NCBI RefSeq assembly: GCF_002086275.1
Contig: NZ_MVHT01000008.1
Span: 1 to 64,000 of the forward strand
Length of the DNA stretch: 64,000 nucleotides
DNA from: Mycobacterium intermedium
GTDB taxonomy: Bacteria; Actinomycetota; Actinomycetes; Mycobacteriales; Mycobacteriaceae
Direction of reading: 5' to 3'
A program made the translations under genes and the position numbers. Numbering within the stretch: position 1 is the first letter of the stretch; the number at the start of each line of letters is the position of its first letter. A model generated the notes under the pieces. It had not been told where the DNA came from. It was given only the letters and a program-made list of their open reading frames with translations, and made no database searches. This document shows positions 30,679 through 40,261 of the stretch, piece by piece.

Positions 30679-31105
30679 GGATACTCCTCTGTAGTGTGAT
30701 GCAGGATCTGCTCCCATGTAGTCAAGCCGACTGTGACGAACTCCGACAGTCGCTGAGCGCACCGTCAATGTACAGATCGCGCATCCGACGGCCGGCGGTC
30801 GGATGCGATTCTCGGCGCCGTCCGATGATGGTCTGCGACAGCTGTTTTAGTACCAGGAACACGACAAGCGTGCCTCGAAGGCGTTGGTACACCGTGTGAT
30901 CCACGATCATGCACGGGCTGTTCACCGGTTCAGGGTCTGCCCTGAGCGATCTCAGCGACTCCGATGCGACGGGATTTTTCTCAGCCCGATTGCATGAAGT
31001 ATCCGCTGGTGGTTGCGATTTCATAACGAACTTCCGGCCGGCGGCTACGCGGGACCTGCCTAGCATTTCGACCCACCGAGACAAATCGAACGAAACGGGG
31101 CGTGT
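30679..31105. promoter_or_regulatory. Divergent intergenic region with a 28-bp palindrome
   Basis: This region separates the AhpD operon from the secreted lipase-like gene. At 30780-30807 it has perfect 10-bp arms CGCATCCGAC and GTCGGATGCG around an 8-nt GC-rich centre, a good candidate operator for either direction. A 120-codon open frame on the minus strand (30722-31084) shows no recognisable protein, and I do not call it a gene. Confidence 0.5.
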
Positions 31106-32443
31106 GTGAGCCGAAAGTCAGGAGTCGTTAGAACGGCATTCCGTTCAGTGACGGCGGTCCTCGCCGTCATACTGGGGTTTCCAGCAATCGCCCTCTCGCC
31201 GTTGGCATCTGCCGACGAGACGAAGTACCTCGCGTTTTACACACCCCCCGACTCCCTGCCGCACGGAACCCATGGTGACCTCATCCGTTCGGAGCCGGCA
31301 AATATCGTCTACGAGCCATCCGGCCAACTGGGCAGTTGGACGGCCACCGGAACCCGGATCATGTACCAAACCACCAACGCCAAGGGGCAATCGGTGGCGG
31401 CCACCGGCGTCTACCTCGAGCCCGACGTACCGTGGCAGGGTAACGGCCCACGCCCGCTGATCGGCTACGCGCCGGGACCGTACGGCATCGGCGAACAGTG
31501 CGCACCGTCGCGACTGATCGACCGGGGAATCCACTTCTCTCAGGGATTCGACCTGACATTCAACTACGAGGAGACCTTCCTCGCCACATTGGTGGCGCGG
31601 GGATTCGCAATAGTGGTGGCCGACGGTGTCGGTATGGGTGTGCACATCCCCGGCGGGCCCGAGTTCGGCAACCGATTGTCCGCCGGCACAGGCCTTCTCG
31701 ACGCAGTGCGTGCCGCCAAGAAGCTGCCCGGTACCTCGCTGACCCCCGACGGCCCGGTCGCGTTGTGGGGCTGGTTGAGTGGCGGGCAGGCGGCCGGATC
31801 CGCGGCCGAGCAGGCGGCGACTTACACCCCGGAGCTGAACATCGTCGGTACGGTCCTCAACACTCCGCTGGCCGACCTGTCACTACTTCCACCTTTCGTC
31901 GACGGGAGTCTCCTCGCGGGCGCCTTGGCCTACGTGCTCAACGGGGTGGTGTTTGCCTATCCCGAGACCAAAGACCTTCTCGTACAGGCATTAACACCGC
32001 GGGGTCTGCACTACGTCGAGTGGTCAAGCTACATCTGCCTGGTACAGTCGGTCGCCGACTTCGGATTCCGACACCTCTACTTCCCCGACGGCACCGGCTG
32101 GTTCAAGGCGCCCCCCGAGGAAATCTTCGGTAGCGAACCCGTTAAAAGCCTGCTCCTCGCTCAGAATCTGGGCAATGCCCGCCCGAAGGGGCCGGTCTAC
32201 ATCTCCGCCAATAGATTCGACTCGTTCAACCCCTACCAAGCGTCGATCGATCTGGCTGCGCACTGGTGTGACCGAGGCGCAGATGTCCAGCTATGGACCA
32301 ATGAAGAACCTCCATTTCTGAACAAGACGGGCATCAACACTCTGCTGCCGTACTTCGTCGACGGCGAGCGGTCGATGCAGTGGCTGGCGGACCGCTTCAA
32401 CGGCGTGCCGACCACGCCGAATTGCCATGACGCCGCAGCGTAA
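31106..32443 (+). CDS. Secreted lipase-family (LIP) protein with catalytic Ser replaced by Leu
   Basis: A 445-aa exported alpha/beta hydrolase of the secretory-lipase family (related to Rv1592c). A signal peptide ends near SPLASA-DETK (residue 36). The family sequence is normally LWGYSQGG with the nucleophile as the Ser. Here it is LWGWLSGGQAAGSAAE: residue 224 (TTG, 31775-31777) is Leu, and the following Ser is one place off. One base change from TCG would explain it. An acid candidate is the Asp in ANRFDSFNPYQ; the catalytic His is not obvious (INTLLPYFVDGE). Expression of an intact reading frame with a missing nucleophile suggests either a non-catalytic role or early decay. GTG 31106 has a weak ribosome site. 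Confidence 0.78.
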   Translation: MSRKSGVVRTAFRSVTAVLAVILGFPAIALSPLASADETKYLAFYTPPDSLPHGTHGDLIRSEPANIVYEPSGQLGSWTATGTRIMYQTTNAKGQSVAATGVYLEPDVPWQGNGPRPLIGYAPGPYGIGEQCAPSRLIDRGIHFSQGFDLTFNYEETFLATLVARGFAIVVADGVGMGVHIPGGPEFGNRLSAGTGLLDAVRAAKKLPGTSLTPDGPVALWGWLSGGQAAGSAAEQAATYTPELNIVGTVLNTPLADLSLLPPFVDGSLLAGALAYVLNGVVFAYPETKDLLVQALTPRGLHYVEWSSYICLVQSVADFGFRHLYFPDGTGWFKAPPEEIFGSEPVKSLLLAQNLGNARPKGPVYISANRFDSFNPYQASIDLAAHWCDRGADVQLWTNEEPPFLNKTGINTLLPYFVDGERSMQWLADRFNGVPTTPNCHDAAA

Positions 32444-32619
32444 TCCGTGAAAACCGGACCTGGTTGACAGCCGTGCCTCCCGAAAGCCGAGCAAGACAGC
32501 TTCTGTGACCGGGCGTGCGAGGTCATCGAATCGGGGATGCGGTGCACCTGTTCCTGATCGACGCCCGCACGTGCGGGATTCACCCCTGCTGAACAGTGCG
32601 AGTTCTGCCCGTTACGGGA

Positions 32620-34587
32620 TTACGGGTAGAACGGGTTCAGGTCCGGCGGAATGATCTGGTTGCCCGTCACGCCGGTAAACCGGATGAAGATCTGCGCGGG
32701 AATGTTCAGCGTCTGGTAGATGCCGGCGCCGATCCACGAGACCGGCAGCTGCAACAAGCTGGGCACCGACTGGACAATGCTGTCGATGGGCCCGTACACC
32801 AGGTAAGGAATCGTGGCTGCGATCGTGCGCGCCGTCAGGGTTACGTTCTCTGGGATGTCGGGATAACCCTGGGTGGCGAACGTCTGGTTCAGCAGGGGGA
32901 ACAGGTTGGAGCCGGGGTCGTAGTAGTAGTTGTCGAAGACGGGGGACGTGAGGGGAGCGCCCTGCATGTACGACGCCGGGGTCAGGCCGAATGCATCCAA
33001 AATGGTTGGCGTCGTGCTGTTGATCTGCCATTGGTTGTTGATCCAACCGTCCATCATGTCGTTGCCGGCCTGATCCCACATCAGGAATGTTGCTGTCTCC
33101 AGCGGTGATTGGAAGCCGTGGCCGCGACCGAACTGGTCGGGGGAGATGTGACCGTGGTCGGTGACCATGAGGATGTCCCATTCCTCGCCGGTTGTGTTCT
33201 CCCAGTCCCACACCGCTCCCAAAAGGCCTCCGCCGCCGTTGGTTTGGGTGCCGAGTTGGGCGTCCATGATCTGCAGGGCCTGCACGTACTGCGGAGAACC
33301 GCCACCGAATGCGTGCCCGACCTCGTCGACTCCCACGTAGTACGCGAAGATCAAATTGCCCTTGTTGGGATCGGCGGCCATGATCGCGGCCGTGGCCTGC
33401 GAGGTGACTTGGGCCTGCGACGCTGCCCAGAGCACGTCGTTCGGGTCATGGCCAACGAATTGGATGTTGTCGGCGGGGAACGCGCCAGCACCGGCGATGT
33501 CGGTGATGACTTGCCAGTTGCCGATCACCGTGGTGTTGACATCGTCGCCGTAGAAGCCCTCGAGTTGGTTGAACACCGTGGGCCACATGTCGTACGTCCA
33601 TGGAGTGAAGACGTTGTTGGTCACACCGGATTGCTCGCTCCACACACCGGTCGTGATCGCCGTCCACGACGGGTTGGAGATGCTGGTGTGTCCGATGATT
33701 GTCGACGCGGAGGTGGTGCTCTGCTGCATGAACGCGTGGAAGTTCGGGGTACCGGCTGGGTCGGACAGAATTCTGCTCAGATTCGTGCCGTCCGTGCCGA
33801 TCAGCAGGAAGTTGCGATCGGGTGCGGCCGCGAGCAGATTGGCGACGGTCATTGCATCGGACGGCACGAACAGCACGTTCCCCATGCCGAACCCGCCCTC
33901 GCCGTTGGCGCCTGGGGTGCCGAAGAAGGACAATGCTCGGCCCCCGAGCCCACCGAACCCGTAGGTGACCGCGCCAACCCCGCCGGTGCCGCCGGCCCCG
34001 CCATTGCCCCACAGCAGCCCGCCGGTGCCGCCGTTCCCGCCGACGCCGCGTCCGATACCGCCGGCGCCGCCCACGCCGCCGTTACCGATCAACCCGGCGT
34101 CGCCGCCGCGTCCGCCCCGGCCGCCTGGCGCGCCCGAGCCGCCATTGCCGCCGTTGCCCCAAAGGATGCCGCCGGCCCCACCGTTCTGGCCGGTGCCGGG
34201 TGTGCCGTCGGCTCCGTTGCCGATCAGCGGACGGCCTAACAGCAGGTTGGTGGGCGCATTGATCACACCCAGAACTTGGTCGCCGACGGCCTGCAAAGGA
34301 CTGGCCGCGGCCGCTTCTGCCGCCGCATACGCCCCACTGGCGCCGTTCAATGCCTGTACAAAGCGCTCATGGAACGCCGCCGCCTGCGCGCTGATCGCCT
34401 GGTACTCCTGGGCCTGCCCGGAAAAGAGCGCGGCGATCGCCGTCGATACCTCGTCAGCGGCGGCAGCCAACACCGTGTTGGTCGGAGTTACCGCCGCTTG
34501 GTTTGCTGCCTGAATCGAGGACTCGATAGCCGCGAGATTCACGGCTGCAGTCGTCAGCAGGTCGGGTGTTGCGAGTACAAACGACAT
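32620..34587 (-). CDS. PE_PGRS protein fused to an alkaline-phosphatase-superfamily phosphodiesterase domain
   Basis: A 655-aa fusion. The PE domain (residues 1-95, [17 protein letters not shown]) directs export through an ESX system. A short Gly-rich PGRS segment (about 125-235) has NGGNGG/GGAGG repeats. The C-terminal 400 residues are a phosphodiesterase/nucleotide-pyrophosphatase-like domain. Metal and catalytic residues can be traced: D266 (GTDGTN), nucleophile T309 ([10 protein letters not shown]), D421 and H425 ([10 protein letters not shown]), D477 and H478 (VTDHGH), H490 (GRGHG). All seven expected positions are filled, so the enzyme is probably active, outside the cell or on its surface. 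GGAGG precedes ATG 34587. Ordinary PE_PGRS proteins lack such a domain; substrate unknown. Confidence 0.88.
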   Translation of the reverse strand: MSFVLATPDLLTTAAVNLAAIESSIQAANQAAVTPTNTVLAAAADEVSTAIAALFSGQAQEYQAISAQAAAFHERFVQALNGASGAYAAAEAAAASPLQAVGDQVLGVINAPTNLLLGRPLIGNGADGTPGTGQNGGAGGILWGNGGNGGSGAPGGRGGRGGDAGLIGNGGVGGAGGIGRGVGGNGGTGGLLWGNGGAGGTGGVGAVTYGFGGLGGRALSFFGTPGANGEGGFGMGNVLFVPSDAMTVANLLAAAPDRNFLLIGTDGTNLSRILSDPAGTPNFHAFMQQSTTSASTIIGHTSISNPSWTAITTGVWSEQSGVTNNVFTPWTYDMWPTVFNQLEGFYGDDVNTTVIGNWQVITDIAGAGAFPADNIQFVGHDPNDVLWAASQAQVTSQATAAIMAADPNKGNLIFAYYVGVDEVGHAFGGGSPQYVQALQIMDAQLGTQTNGGGGLLGAVWDWENTTGEEWDILMVTDHGHISPDQFGRGHGFQSPLETATFLMWDQAGNDMMDGWINNQWQINSTTPTILDAFGLTPASYMQGAPLTSPVFDNYYYDPGSNLFPLLNQTFATQGYPDIPENVTLTARTIAATIPYLVYGPIDSIVQSVPSLLQLPVSWIGAGIYQTLNIPAQIFIRFTGVTGNQIIPPDLNPFYP

Positions 34588-34785
34588 GTGGTCCTCCAAC
34601 CAGGCAACTGTGACCATCGGAAGATTAACGCTGCCAATAATTGCACGACTCCGAGCAATTTTCGGCGTATCTGCCAAGCAACTCGCGCGTCACTGTACCC
34701 GAGGGCGCGGTGCACACTGAGATTGCCGTCACGGTCGTGGATCGCCGCCAACCCACAGCCACCAGGGCAATCTCGCCGGCGCGGA

Positions 34786-35631
34786 CTAGAAGCGGTAGCG
34801 CAGGATGCGGGCCTTCCGGGCGCCGGCCTTGAACTTGCCAGATGCCTTGGTAGCTAATCGAATCCACCCGGGGAACAGCTCGACCTCCGGTGCGTGCGCC
34901 AGGCTGGCCTCCTCGACCAGCGTCAACCGGGGATTCCAGGCCTCCGGCACCCGGGCGTCTTTGAAGCCCGCGTACCCCCATTGGGTGCCAACGTTGGCGA
35001 ACATCCGCTGCGGGGCCAGCTTCACCGCAACCCGACTGACCCAGCCGATGCGTCCGTAGTCGTTGAAGGCCAACTCGCCGGAGCCGAAGTGGTCGGTGAT
35101 GCGGCGAAAGATGCCGACGATCACCGGCTTGGACAGGAACGCGAACAGGCCGTCGGCAATCAGGATGGTGGGTCGGTCGGCCGGGATCCCGGACGGCCAG
35201 CTGTCGTCGGCGAGCGACACCGCGATGGAATGCGCGTTGTCGGGGCCGGGCATTACCTGCTCACGCAGTGCGATGACGCGTGGCAGGTCGATGCTGTACC
35301 AGTCCACCGTGGCGGGCGGCCTGACCCGGAACACGCCCGTGTCCAGCCCGGCGCCCAGATCCACCACGACGGCATCGGGGTGCTTGGAGATGAAGGCGCG
35401 AAGGCGGTCGTCGAGCATCTTGGCGCGCAGCGCCGTCTGGCAGACAACGCTGACGGTGACCCCGAGCCCGGCGAAGTCGTAATCGATCTTGCCGACGATG
35501 TCGTCGGCGAGTGTGTCGCCGAGAATCGGCCGGGACCAGCGACTATCCAGCGCGCGGGCGTACTGGGTCAAGAATGCGGTCTGTTCGAGCGGGGAGAAGC
35601 CGCTGACATCGATTCCGGAATGAGAGGCCAC
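34786..35631 (-). CDS. O-methyltransferase of the leucine-carboxyl-methyltransferase/TcmP type
   Basis: A class I SAM enzyme of about 281 aa from the LCM family, whose bacterial members methylate polyketide-like or unknown small molecules. Visible: SPLEQTAFLTQYARALDS near the N-terminus, motif I VVVDLGAGLDTGVFRVRPP, then WYSIDLPRVIALRE, and ILIADGLFAFLSK. The start is uncertain: GTG 35631 fits the family's length, while the open frame reaches 35727. It is divergent from fadD11 and downstream of nothing obvious. It sits where PPE21 is found in H37Rv. Confidence 0.72.
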   Translation of the reverse strand: MASHSGIDVSGFSPLEQTAFLTQYARALDSRWSRPILGDTLADDIVGKIDYDFAGLGVTVSVVCQTALRAKMLDDRLRAFISKHPDAVVVDLGAGLDTGVFRVRPPATVDWYSIDLPRVIALREQVMPGPDNAHSIAVSLADDSWPSGIPADRPTILIADGLFAFLSKPVIVGIFRRITDHFGSGELAFNDYGRIGWVSRVAVKLAPQRMFANVGTQWGYAGFKDARVPEAWNPRLTLVEEASLAHAPEVELFPGWIRLATKASGKFKAGARKARILRYRF

Positions 35632-35747
35632 TGTCGCCAACGTACGCTGAGTGAGGCAGGTATTTCGTACGCCGAGTCGGCGGACGTACGCTCTGGGCGA
35701 GGCGGATCCGGTGCCGAGGAGTGCCAAGGAGTGCCGAGGAGTAAGAA

Positions 35748-37574
35748 ATGACCACGACCGACCGAGCGGTCACCATGTGCGAGGCGTTTCAGCGGACAGC
35801 GGCGATCCAGCCGGATGCGGTCGCGCTGCGGACGGTCGGCGGCGGGCAGACCTTGACCTGGCGCGAGTACGCGGAACAGGTGCGCCGGACCGCGGCCGGC
35901 CTGTCCGGCTTGGGGGTTTCGCGCGGTGACACCGTGTCGCTGATGATGGCCAACCGGGTCGAGTTCTACCCGCTAGAGGTGGGCGCGCAACACCTTGGGG
36001 CAACGTCGTTTTCGGTCTACAACACGCTGCCGGCCGAGCAGTTGACGTACGTGTTCCAGAACGCCGGCACCAAGGTCGTGATCTGCGAGGAGCGGTACGT
36101 CGACCGGATCCGCGCCAGCGGCGCACCGATCGAGCACATCGTTTGCATCGACGGTGCCCCTGATGGCGCGCTGTCCGTGGCGGACCTGTACGCAGCCGCG
36201 GCTGACGATTTCGACTTCGAGCAGACCTGGCGTGCGGTGCAGCCCGACGACATCCTGACTCTGATCTACACCTCCGGGACCACGGGCAACCCGAAGGGCG
36301 TCGAGATGACGCACGCCAACATCCTCTTCGAGGGCTACGCCATCGACCAAGTGCTCGGTCTCGAGTTCGGGGACCGGGCGACGTCGTTCCTACCGACCGC
36401 GCACATCGCCGACCGAATGTGTTGCCTCTACGGCCAGGAAATGTTCGGCACCCAGATCACCACGGTGTCCGATCCTCGCGCGATTGTGACGGCGCTTCCT
36501 GAAGTGCGGCCAACAGTGTGGGGCGCCGTACCGCGAATATGGGAAAAGCTCAAGGCCGGAATCGAATTCACAGTCAGTAACGAGACGGACGAGATGAAGC
36601 GGACCGCATTGCAGTGGGCGATGTCAGTGGCCGACAAACGCGCCCGGGCGCTGCTCTTGGACGAACCGATGTCCGACGAACTGGCCGCCGAATGGGCCCG
36701 CGCCGACGAGTTGGTGTTGTCCAAGTTGCGCGAAAAGCTCGGTTTCGGCGAGTTGCGGTGGGCGATCTCGGGCGCGGCGCCGGTCCCGAAGGAAACGCTG
36801 GCCTTCTTCGCGGGCATCGGCATCCCGATAGCCGAGGTGTGGGGCATGTCGGAGCTGAGCTGTGCGGCCACCGCCAGCCATCCGCGCGAGGCACGCCTGG
36901 GCTCCGTCGGAAAGCTGTTGCCGGGGATAGAAGGCCGGATCGCCGAGGACGGCGAATTCCTGGTGCGGGGGCCGCTGGTGATGAAGGGCTACCGCAAGGA
37001 GCCGGCGAAGACCGCCGAGGCGATCGACGCCGACGGATGGCTACATACCGGCGACATCATCGAGATGGACCCCGACGGCTACCTGCGGGTGGTGGACCGC
37101 AAGAAGGAGCTGATCATCAACGCGGCCGGAAAGAACATGTCGCCGGCCAACATTGAGAACACGATCCTGGCGGCGTGCCCGCTGATCGGCGTCGTGATCG
37201 CGATCGGGGACGGCCGTCCTTACAACACGGCGCTGCTGGTGTTCGACGCCGATTCGGTCGGCCCCACCGCGGCCCAGCGCGGGCTGGAAGCGTCGCCCGC
37301 CGCCCTGGCCGCCGACCCGGAGATCGTGGCGCAGGTGGCCGCCGGCGTCGCCGCGGCCAACGAGAAACTGTCCCGGGTGGAGCAGATCAAACGTTTCCGA
37401 ATCTTGCCCACCCTGTGGGAGCCGGGTGGCGACGAGATCACCCTGACGATGAAGCTGAAGCGCAAGCCCATCGCCGCCAAGTTCGCCACCGAGATCGAAG
37501 AGCTGTACGCGACCGAACCCGGGCCCGATATCCACGAGCCCGCCAAGTCGGCACCCGCGGCAGCCTTGGCGTGA
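35748..37574 (+). CDS. fadD11: Long-chain fatty-acyl-CoA ligase FadD11, intact
   Basis: A 608-aa acyl-CoA synthetase that activates long-chain fatty acids. P-loop LIYTSGTTGNPKGVEMTHANI, A5-like VWGMSELSCAATA, A7 LHTGDIIEMDPDGYLRVVDRKKELIINAAGKNMSP and a C-terminal lysine region (MKLKRKPIAAKF) are all present. GAGGAG lies 6 nt before ATG 35748. In H37Rv this gene is split into fadD11.1 and fadD11; here one frame spans the whole enzyme. plsB1 follows 14 bp later, so FadD11 probably makes the acyl-CoA that PlsB1 uses. Confidence 0.92.
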   Translation: MTTTDRAVTMCEAFQRTAAIQPDAVALRTVGGGQTLTWREYAEQVRRTAAGLSGLGVSRGDTVSLMMANRVEFYPLEVGAQHLGATSFSVYNTLPAEQLTYVFQNAGTKVVICEERYVDRIRASGAPIEHIVCIDGAPDGALSVADLYAAAADDFDFEQTWRAVQPDDILTLIYTSGTTGNPKGVEMTHANILFEGYAIDQVLGLEFGDRATSFLPTAHIADRMCCLYGQEMFGTQITTVSDPRAIVTALPEVRPTVWGAVPRIWEKLKAGIEFTVSNETDEMKRTALQWAMSVADKRARALLLDEPMSDELAAEWARADELVLSKLREKLGFGELRWAISGAAPVPKETLAFFAGIGIPIAEVWGMSELSCAATASHPREARLGSVGKLLPGIEGRIAEDGEFLVRGPLVMKGYRKEPAKTAEAIDADGWLHTGDIIEMDPDGYLRVVDRKKELIINAAGKNMSPANIENTILAACPLIGVVIAIGDGRPYNTALLVFDADSVGPTAAQRGLEASPAALAADPEIVAQVAAGVAAANEKLSRVEQIKRFRILPTLWEPGGDEITLTMKLKRKPIAAKFATEIEELYATEPGPDIHEPAKSAPAAALA

Positions 37575-37588
37575 CGGGAGGTGTGGCG

Positions 37589-39490
37589 ATGACCGCAGGG
37601 GAGATCGGCCGGATCAGGGCGCGAAAGCTGTTGCAGCGCACTGGAATTATCGGAGAGGCAACGACGGCGCTGGCCACCGACCCGCCCGAGGTGGCTCAGC
37701 TGCTGCAGGCACAGTGGTTCAGCGAGCGACTGGATGCGCTGGCGGACGAGCTTGGCCGCGATAGCGCCGATGTTCGAGCGGAGGCCGCGGGTTACCTGCG
37801 CGAGGTGGCCGCGACGCTGGATGAGCGCGCCGTGCATGCGTGGCGTGGGTTCAGCCGATGGTTGATGCGCGCCTACGACGTGCTGGTGGATGAGGACCAA
37901 ATCGCACACCTGCGCAAGCTTGACCGCAAGGCGACACTGGCGTTTGCGTTCTCGCACCGGTCCTACCTGGACGGCATGCTGTTGCCCGAAGCGATTGCGG
38001 CGAACCGACTTTCGCCGGCGCTGACGTTCGGCGGGGCGAACTTGAACTTCTTTCCGATGGGCGGGTTCGCCAAACGCACCGGCACGATCTTCATCCGGCG
38101 ACAGACCAAGGACATCCCGGTCTACCGATTCGTGTTGCGCGCCTACACCGCCCAGCTGGTGCAGAACCACGCCAACCTCACGTGGTCTATCGAAGGTGGG
38201 CGGACCCGGACCGGCAAACTGCGGCCGCCGGTGTTCGGCATCCTGCGCTACATCACCGACGCCGTCGACGAAATCGACGGCCCCGAAGTCTATTTGGTGC
38301 CGACGTCCATCGTCTACGACCAGCTGCACGAAGTGGAGGCGATGACCACCGAGGCCTACGGTGCCGCCAAGCGGCCGGAGGACCTTCGGTTTCTGGTGCG
38401 GCTGTCGCGCCAGCAGGGTGAACGGCTCGGCCGGGCCTACCTCGACTTCGGCGACCCGCTGCCGCTGCGTCAACGCCTCGAAGAATTGCGGGCCGACCCG
38501 TCGGGCACCGGCACGGTGGTCGAGCGCATCGCGCTGGACGTGGAGCATCGAATCAACCGCGCCACGCCGGTCACACCGACCGCGGTGGTGAGTCTGGCTC
38601 TGCTGGGCGCGGACCGCTCACTGTCCATCAGCGAGGTGCTGGCCACGGTGCGGCCGCTGGCCAGCTACATCGCGGCTCGCAACTGGACGGTTGCCGGCGC
38701 CGCCGACCTGACCAACAAGTCGACCATCCGCTGGACCCTGCATCAGATGGTCGACTCGGGCGTGGTCAGCGTGTACGACGCGGGTACCGAAGCGGTCTGG
38801 GGGATCGGCCACGATCAACACCTGGTCGCGGCCTTCTATCGCAACACCGCAATCCACATCCTGGTCGATCGCGCGATCGCCGAGTTGGCGCTGGTGGCGG
38901 CAGCCGAAGAGTCAAGCGATGGCACGGTGGCCCCGGCGGCGGTCCGCGACGAAGCGCTGCGGCTGCGCGAGCTGTTGAAGTTCGAGTTCCTGTTCTCGGG
39001 TCGCGCGCAGTTCGAGAAGGAACTTGCCGACGAGGTGCGCCTCATCGGGCCGGCGGTGGACACCACCAAGTCCGCGAGTGTGGCCGACGTGCGGCGGCTG
39101 CTGGAATCGGCCGACCTGCTGCTGGCGCACCTGGTGCTGCGTCCGTTCCTGGACGCATATCACATCGTGGCCGACCGACTGGCGGCGCTGGAGGATGAAG
39201 AGCTCGACGAGAACGCCTTCCTGACCGAATGTCTCGAGGTCGGCAAGCAGTGGGAGCTGCAGCGCAGGATCGCCAGCGCCGAGTCGAGGTCGATGGAACT
39301 GTTCAAGACGGCGTTGCGGCTGGCTAGACACCGGGAGCTGGTTGACGGCTCAACCGGTCCAGACGCCGAAGACATCGCGAAACGTCGTCAGGAATTTGCG
39401 GACGAGATCGCCGCGGCGACGCGACGGGTCAACGTGATCGCCGAAATTGCCAGGAGGCGCGTCAGCGGCGCGGATGGGCCCGCGTCTTAA
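37589..39490 (+). CDS. plsB1: Glycerol-3-phosphate acyltransferase PlsB1
   Basis: A 633-aa acyltransferase for the first step of phospholipid and triacylglycerol synthesis. All four acyltransferase blocks are visible: FSHRSYLDGMLLPE (HxxxxD), GANLNFFPMGGFAKRTGTIFIRR, WSIEGGRTRTGKLRPP, and YLVPTSIVYDQLHEVE. The long C-terminal part is typical of PlsB. ATG 37589 lies 14 bp after fadD11 with a GGGAGG site, indicating a two-gene operon supplying and using acyl-CoA. The 3' end overlaps the small membrane-protein gene by 29 bp on the opposite strand. Confidence 0.93.
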   Translation: MTAGEIGRIRARKLLQRTGIIGEATTALATDPPEVAQLLQAQWFSERLDALADELGRDSADVRAEAAGYLREVAATLDERAVHAWRGFSRWLMRAYDVLVDEDQIAHLRKLDRKATLAFAFSHRSYLDGMLLPEAIAANRLSPALTFGGANLNFFPMGGFAKRTGTIFIRRQTKDIPVYRFVLRAYTAQLVQNHANLTWSIEGGRTRTGKLRPPVFGILRYITDAVDEIDGPEVYLVPTSIVYDQLHEVEAMTTEAYGAAKRPEDLRFLVRLSRQQGERLGRAYLDFGDPLPLRQRLEELRADPSGTGTVVERIALDVEHRINRATPVTPTAVVSLALLGADRSLSISEVLATVRPLASYIAARNWTVAGAADLTNKSTIRWTLHQMVDSGVVSVYDAGTEAVWGIGHDQHLVAAFYRNTAIHILVDRAIAELALVAAAEESSDGTVAPAAVRDEALRLRELLKFEFLFSGRAQFEKELADEVRLIGPAVDTTKSASVADVRRLLESADLLLAHLVLRPFLDAYHIVADRLAALEDEELDENAFLTECLEVGKQWELQRRIASAESRSMELFKTALRLARHRELVDGSTGPDAEDIAKRRQEFADEIAAATRRVNVIAEIARRRVSGADGPAS

Positions 39491-39671
39491 GCGCGACCCC
39501 CACCGCAACGCCGATACCGGCACCGATCAGGACCGCTGGCGCCGCACTGGTGGTCACGACCCCGACGACCAGAAAAGCGACAAGGCCCGCGATGATGGCG
39601 TGCAACTTGTGCCGCGGCCATGGAACACCCGCGATCGGCACATCCGACGCGTTGAGGGCGGGCAAAGTCAT
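39462..39671 (-). CDS. Small membrane protein, unknown function
   Basis: A 69-aa protein with two adjacent hydrophobic helices (HAIIAGLVAFLVVGVVTT and AAPAVLIGAGIGVAVGVAL) and a basic C-terminus. Its last codons overlap the end of plsB1 on the other strand. No family is recognised. It occupies the place where H37Rv has frdABCD and mmpL6. Confidence 0.5.
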   Translation of the reverse strand: MTLPALNASDVPIAGVPWPRHKLHAIIAGLVAFLVVGVVTTSAAPAVLIGAGIGVAVGVALKTRAHPRR

Positions 39672-39779
39672 AGTTTCACCATACCGAACACTTTATTTTT
39701 CGCCCAAACGAACTCTCTGATGTGAACGTGCTGATCTAAAGGTGCGGGGCACGCGCATAGAGCGCATAGAGTTGGTGGC

Positions 39780-40217
39780 ATGCCGCTAACAGGTGAATAC
39801 GAACCCAGTCCCTCCGATTGGGCCCGCGAACAGGCCGAGAAGATCATCGCTTCCGGTGGTACCGAGGCCACGGAGTTGCAGGGGAAGCCCGTCATCCTGC
39901 TCACGACCGTCGGGGCCAAGACCGGCAAGCTTCGCAAAACCCCGCTGATGCGGGTCGAACACGACGGTGAGTACGCGGTGGTCGCCTCACTGGGCGGGGC
40001 GCCGAAGCACCCGGTCTGGTACCACAACGTGAAGAAGAATCCGCGGGTGGAGTTGCAAGACGGTCCCGTGACCCGTGACTACGAAGCGCGCGAGGTGTTC
40101 GGCGACGAGAAGGCCACGTGGTGGGAGCGGGCGGTGGAAGTCTGGCCCGATTACGCCAAGTACCAGGAGAAGACGGAACGCCAGATTCCGGTGTTCGTCC
40201 TCACCCCGGTGAGCTGA
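39780..40217 (+). CDS. DUF385/Ddn-type F420-dependent nitroreductase-family protein (Rv1558-like)
   Basis: A 145-aa split-barrel protein of the deazaflavin-dependent nitroreductase family. Visible: [61 protein letters not shown], which contains the conserved GAKTG...R..P and the KHPxWYHN signature. Such proteins bind F420 and reduce quinones or nitro compounds. It lies 44 bp before ilvA on the same strand, as in H37Rv. Confidence 0.88.
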   Translation: MPLTGEYEPSPSDWAREQAEKIIASGGTEATELQGKPVILLTTVGAKTGKLRKTPLMRVEHDGEYAVVASLGGAPKHPVWYHNVKKNPRVELQDGPVTRDYEAREVFGDEKATWWERAVEVWPDYAKYQEKTERQIPVFVLTPVS

Positions 40218-40261
40218 CCTTCCCGCTGAGCCAGTAGCTGCGGGCATGGCACCATTGACCG

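Noticed and set aside
30722..31084. 120-codon minus-strand frame in the AhpD-lipase gap
   Set aside because: No homology-like features or ribosome site, and it overlaps the palindrome and promoter region.
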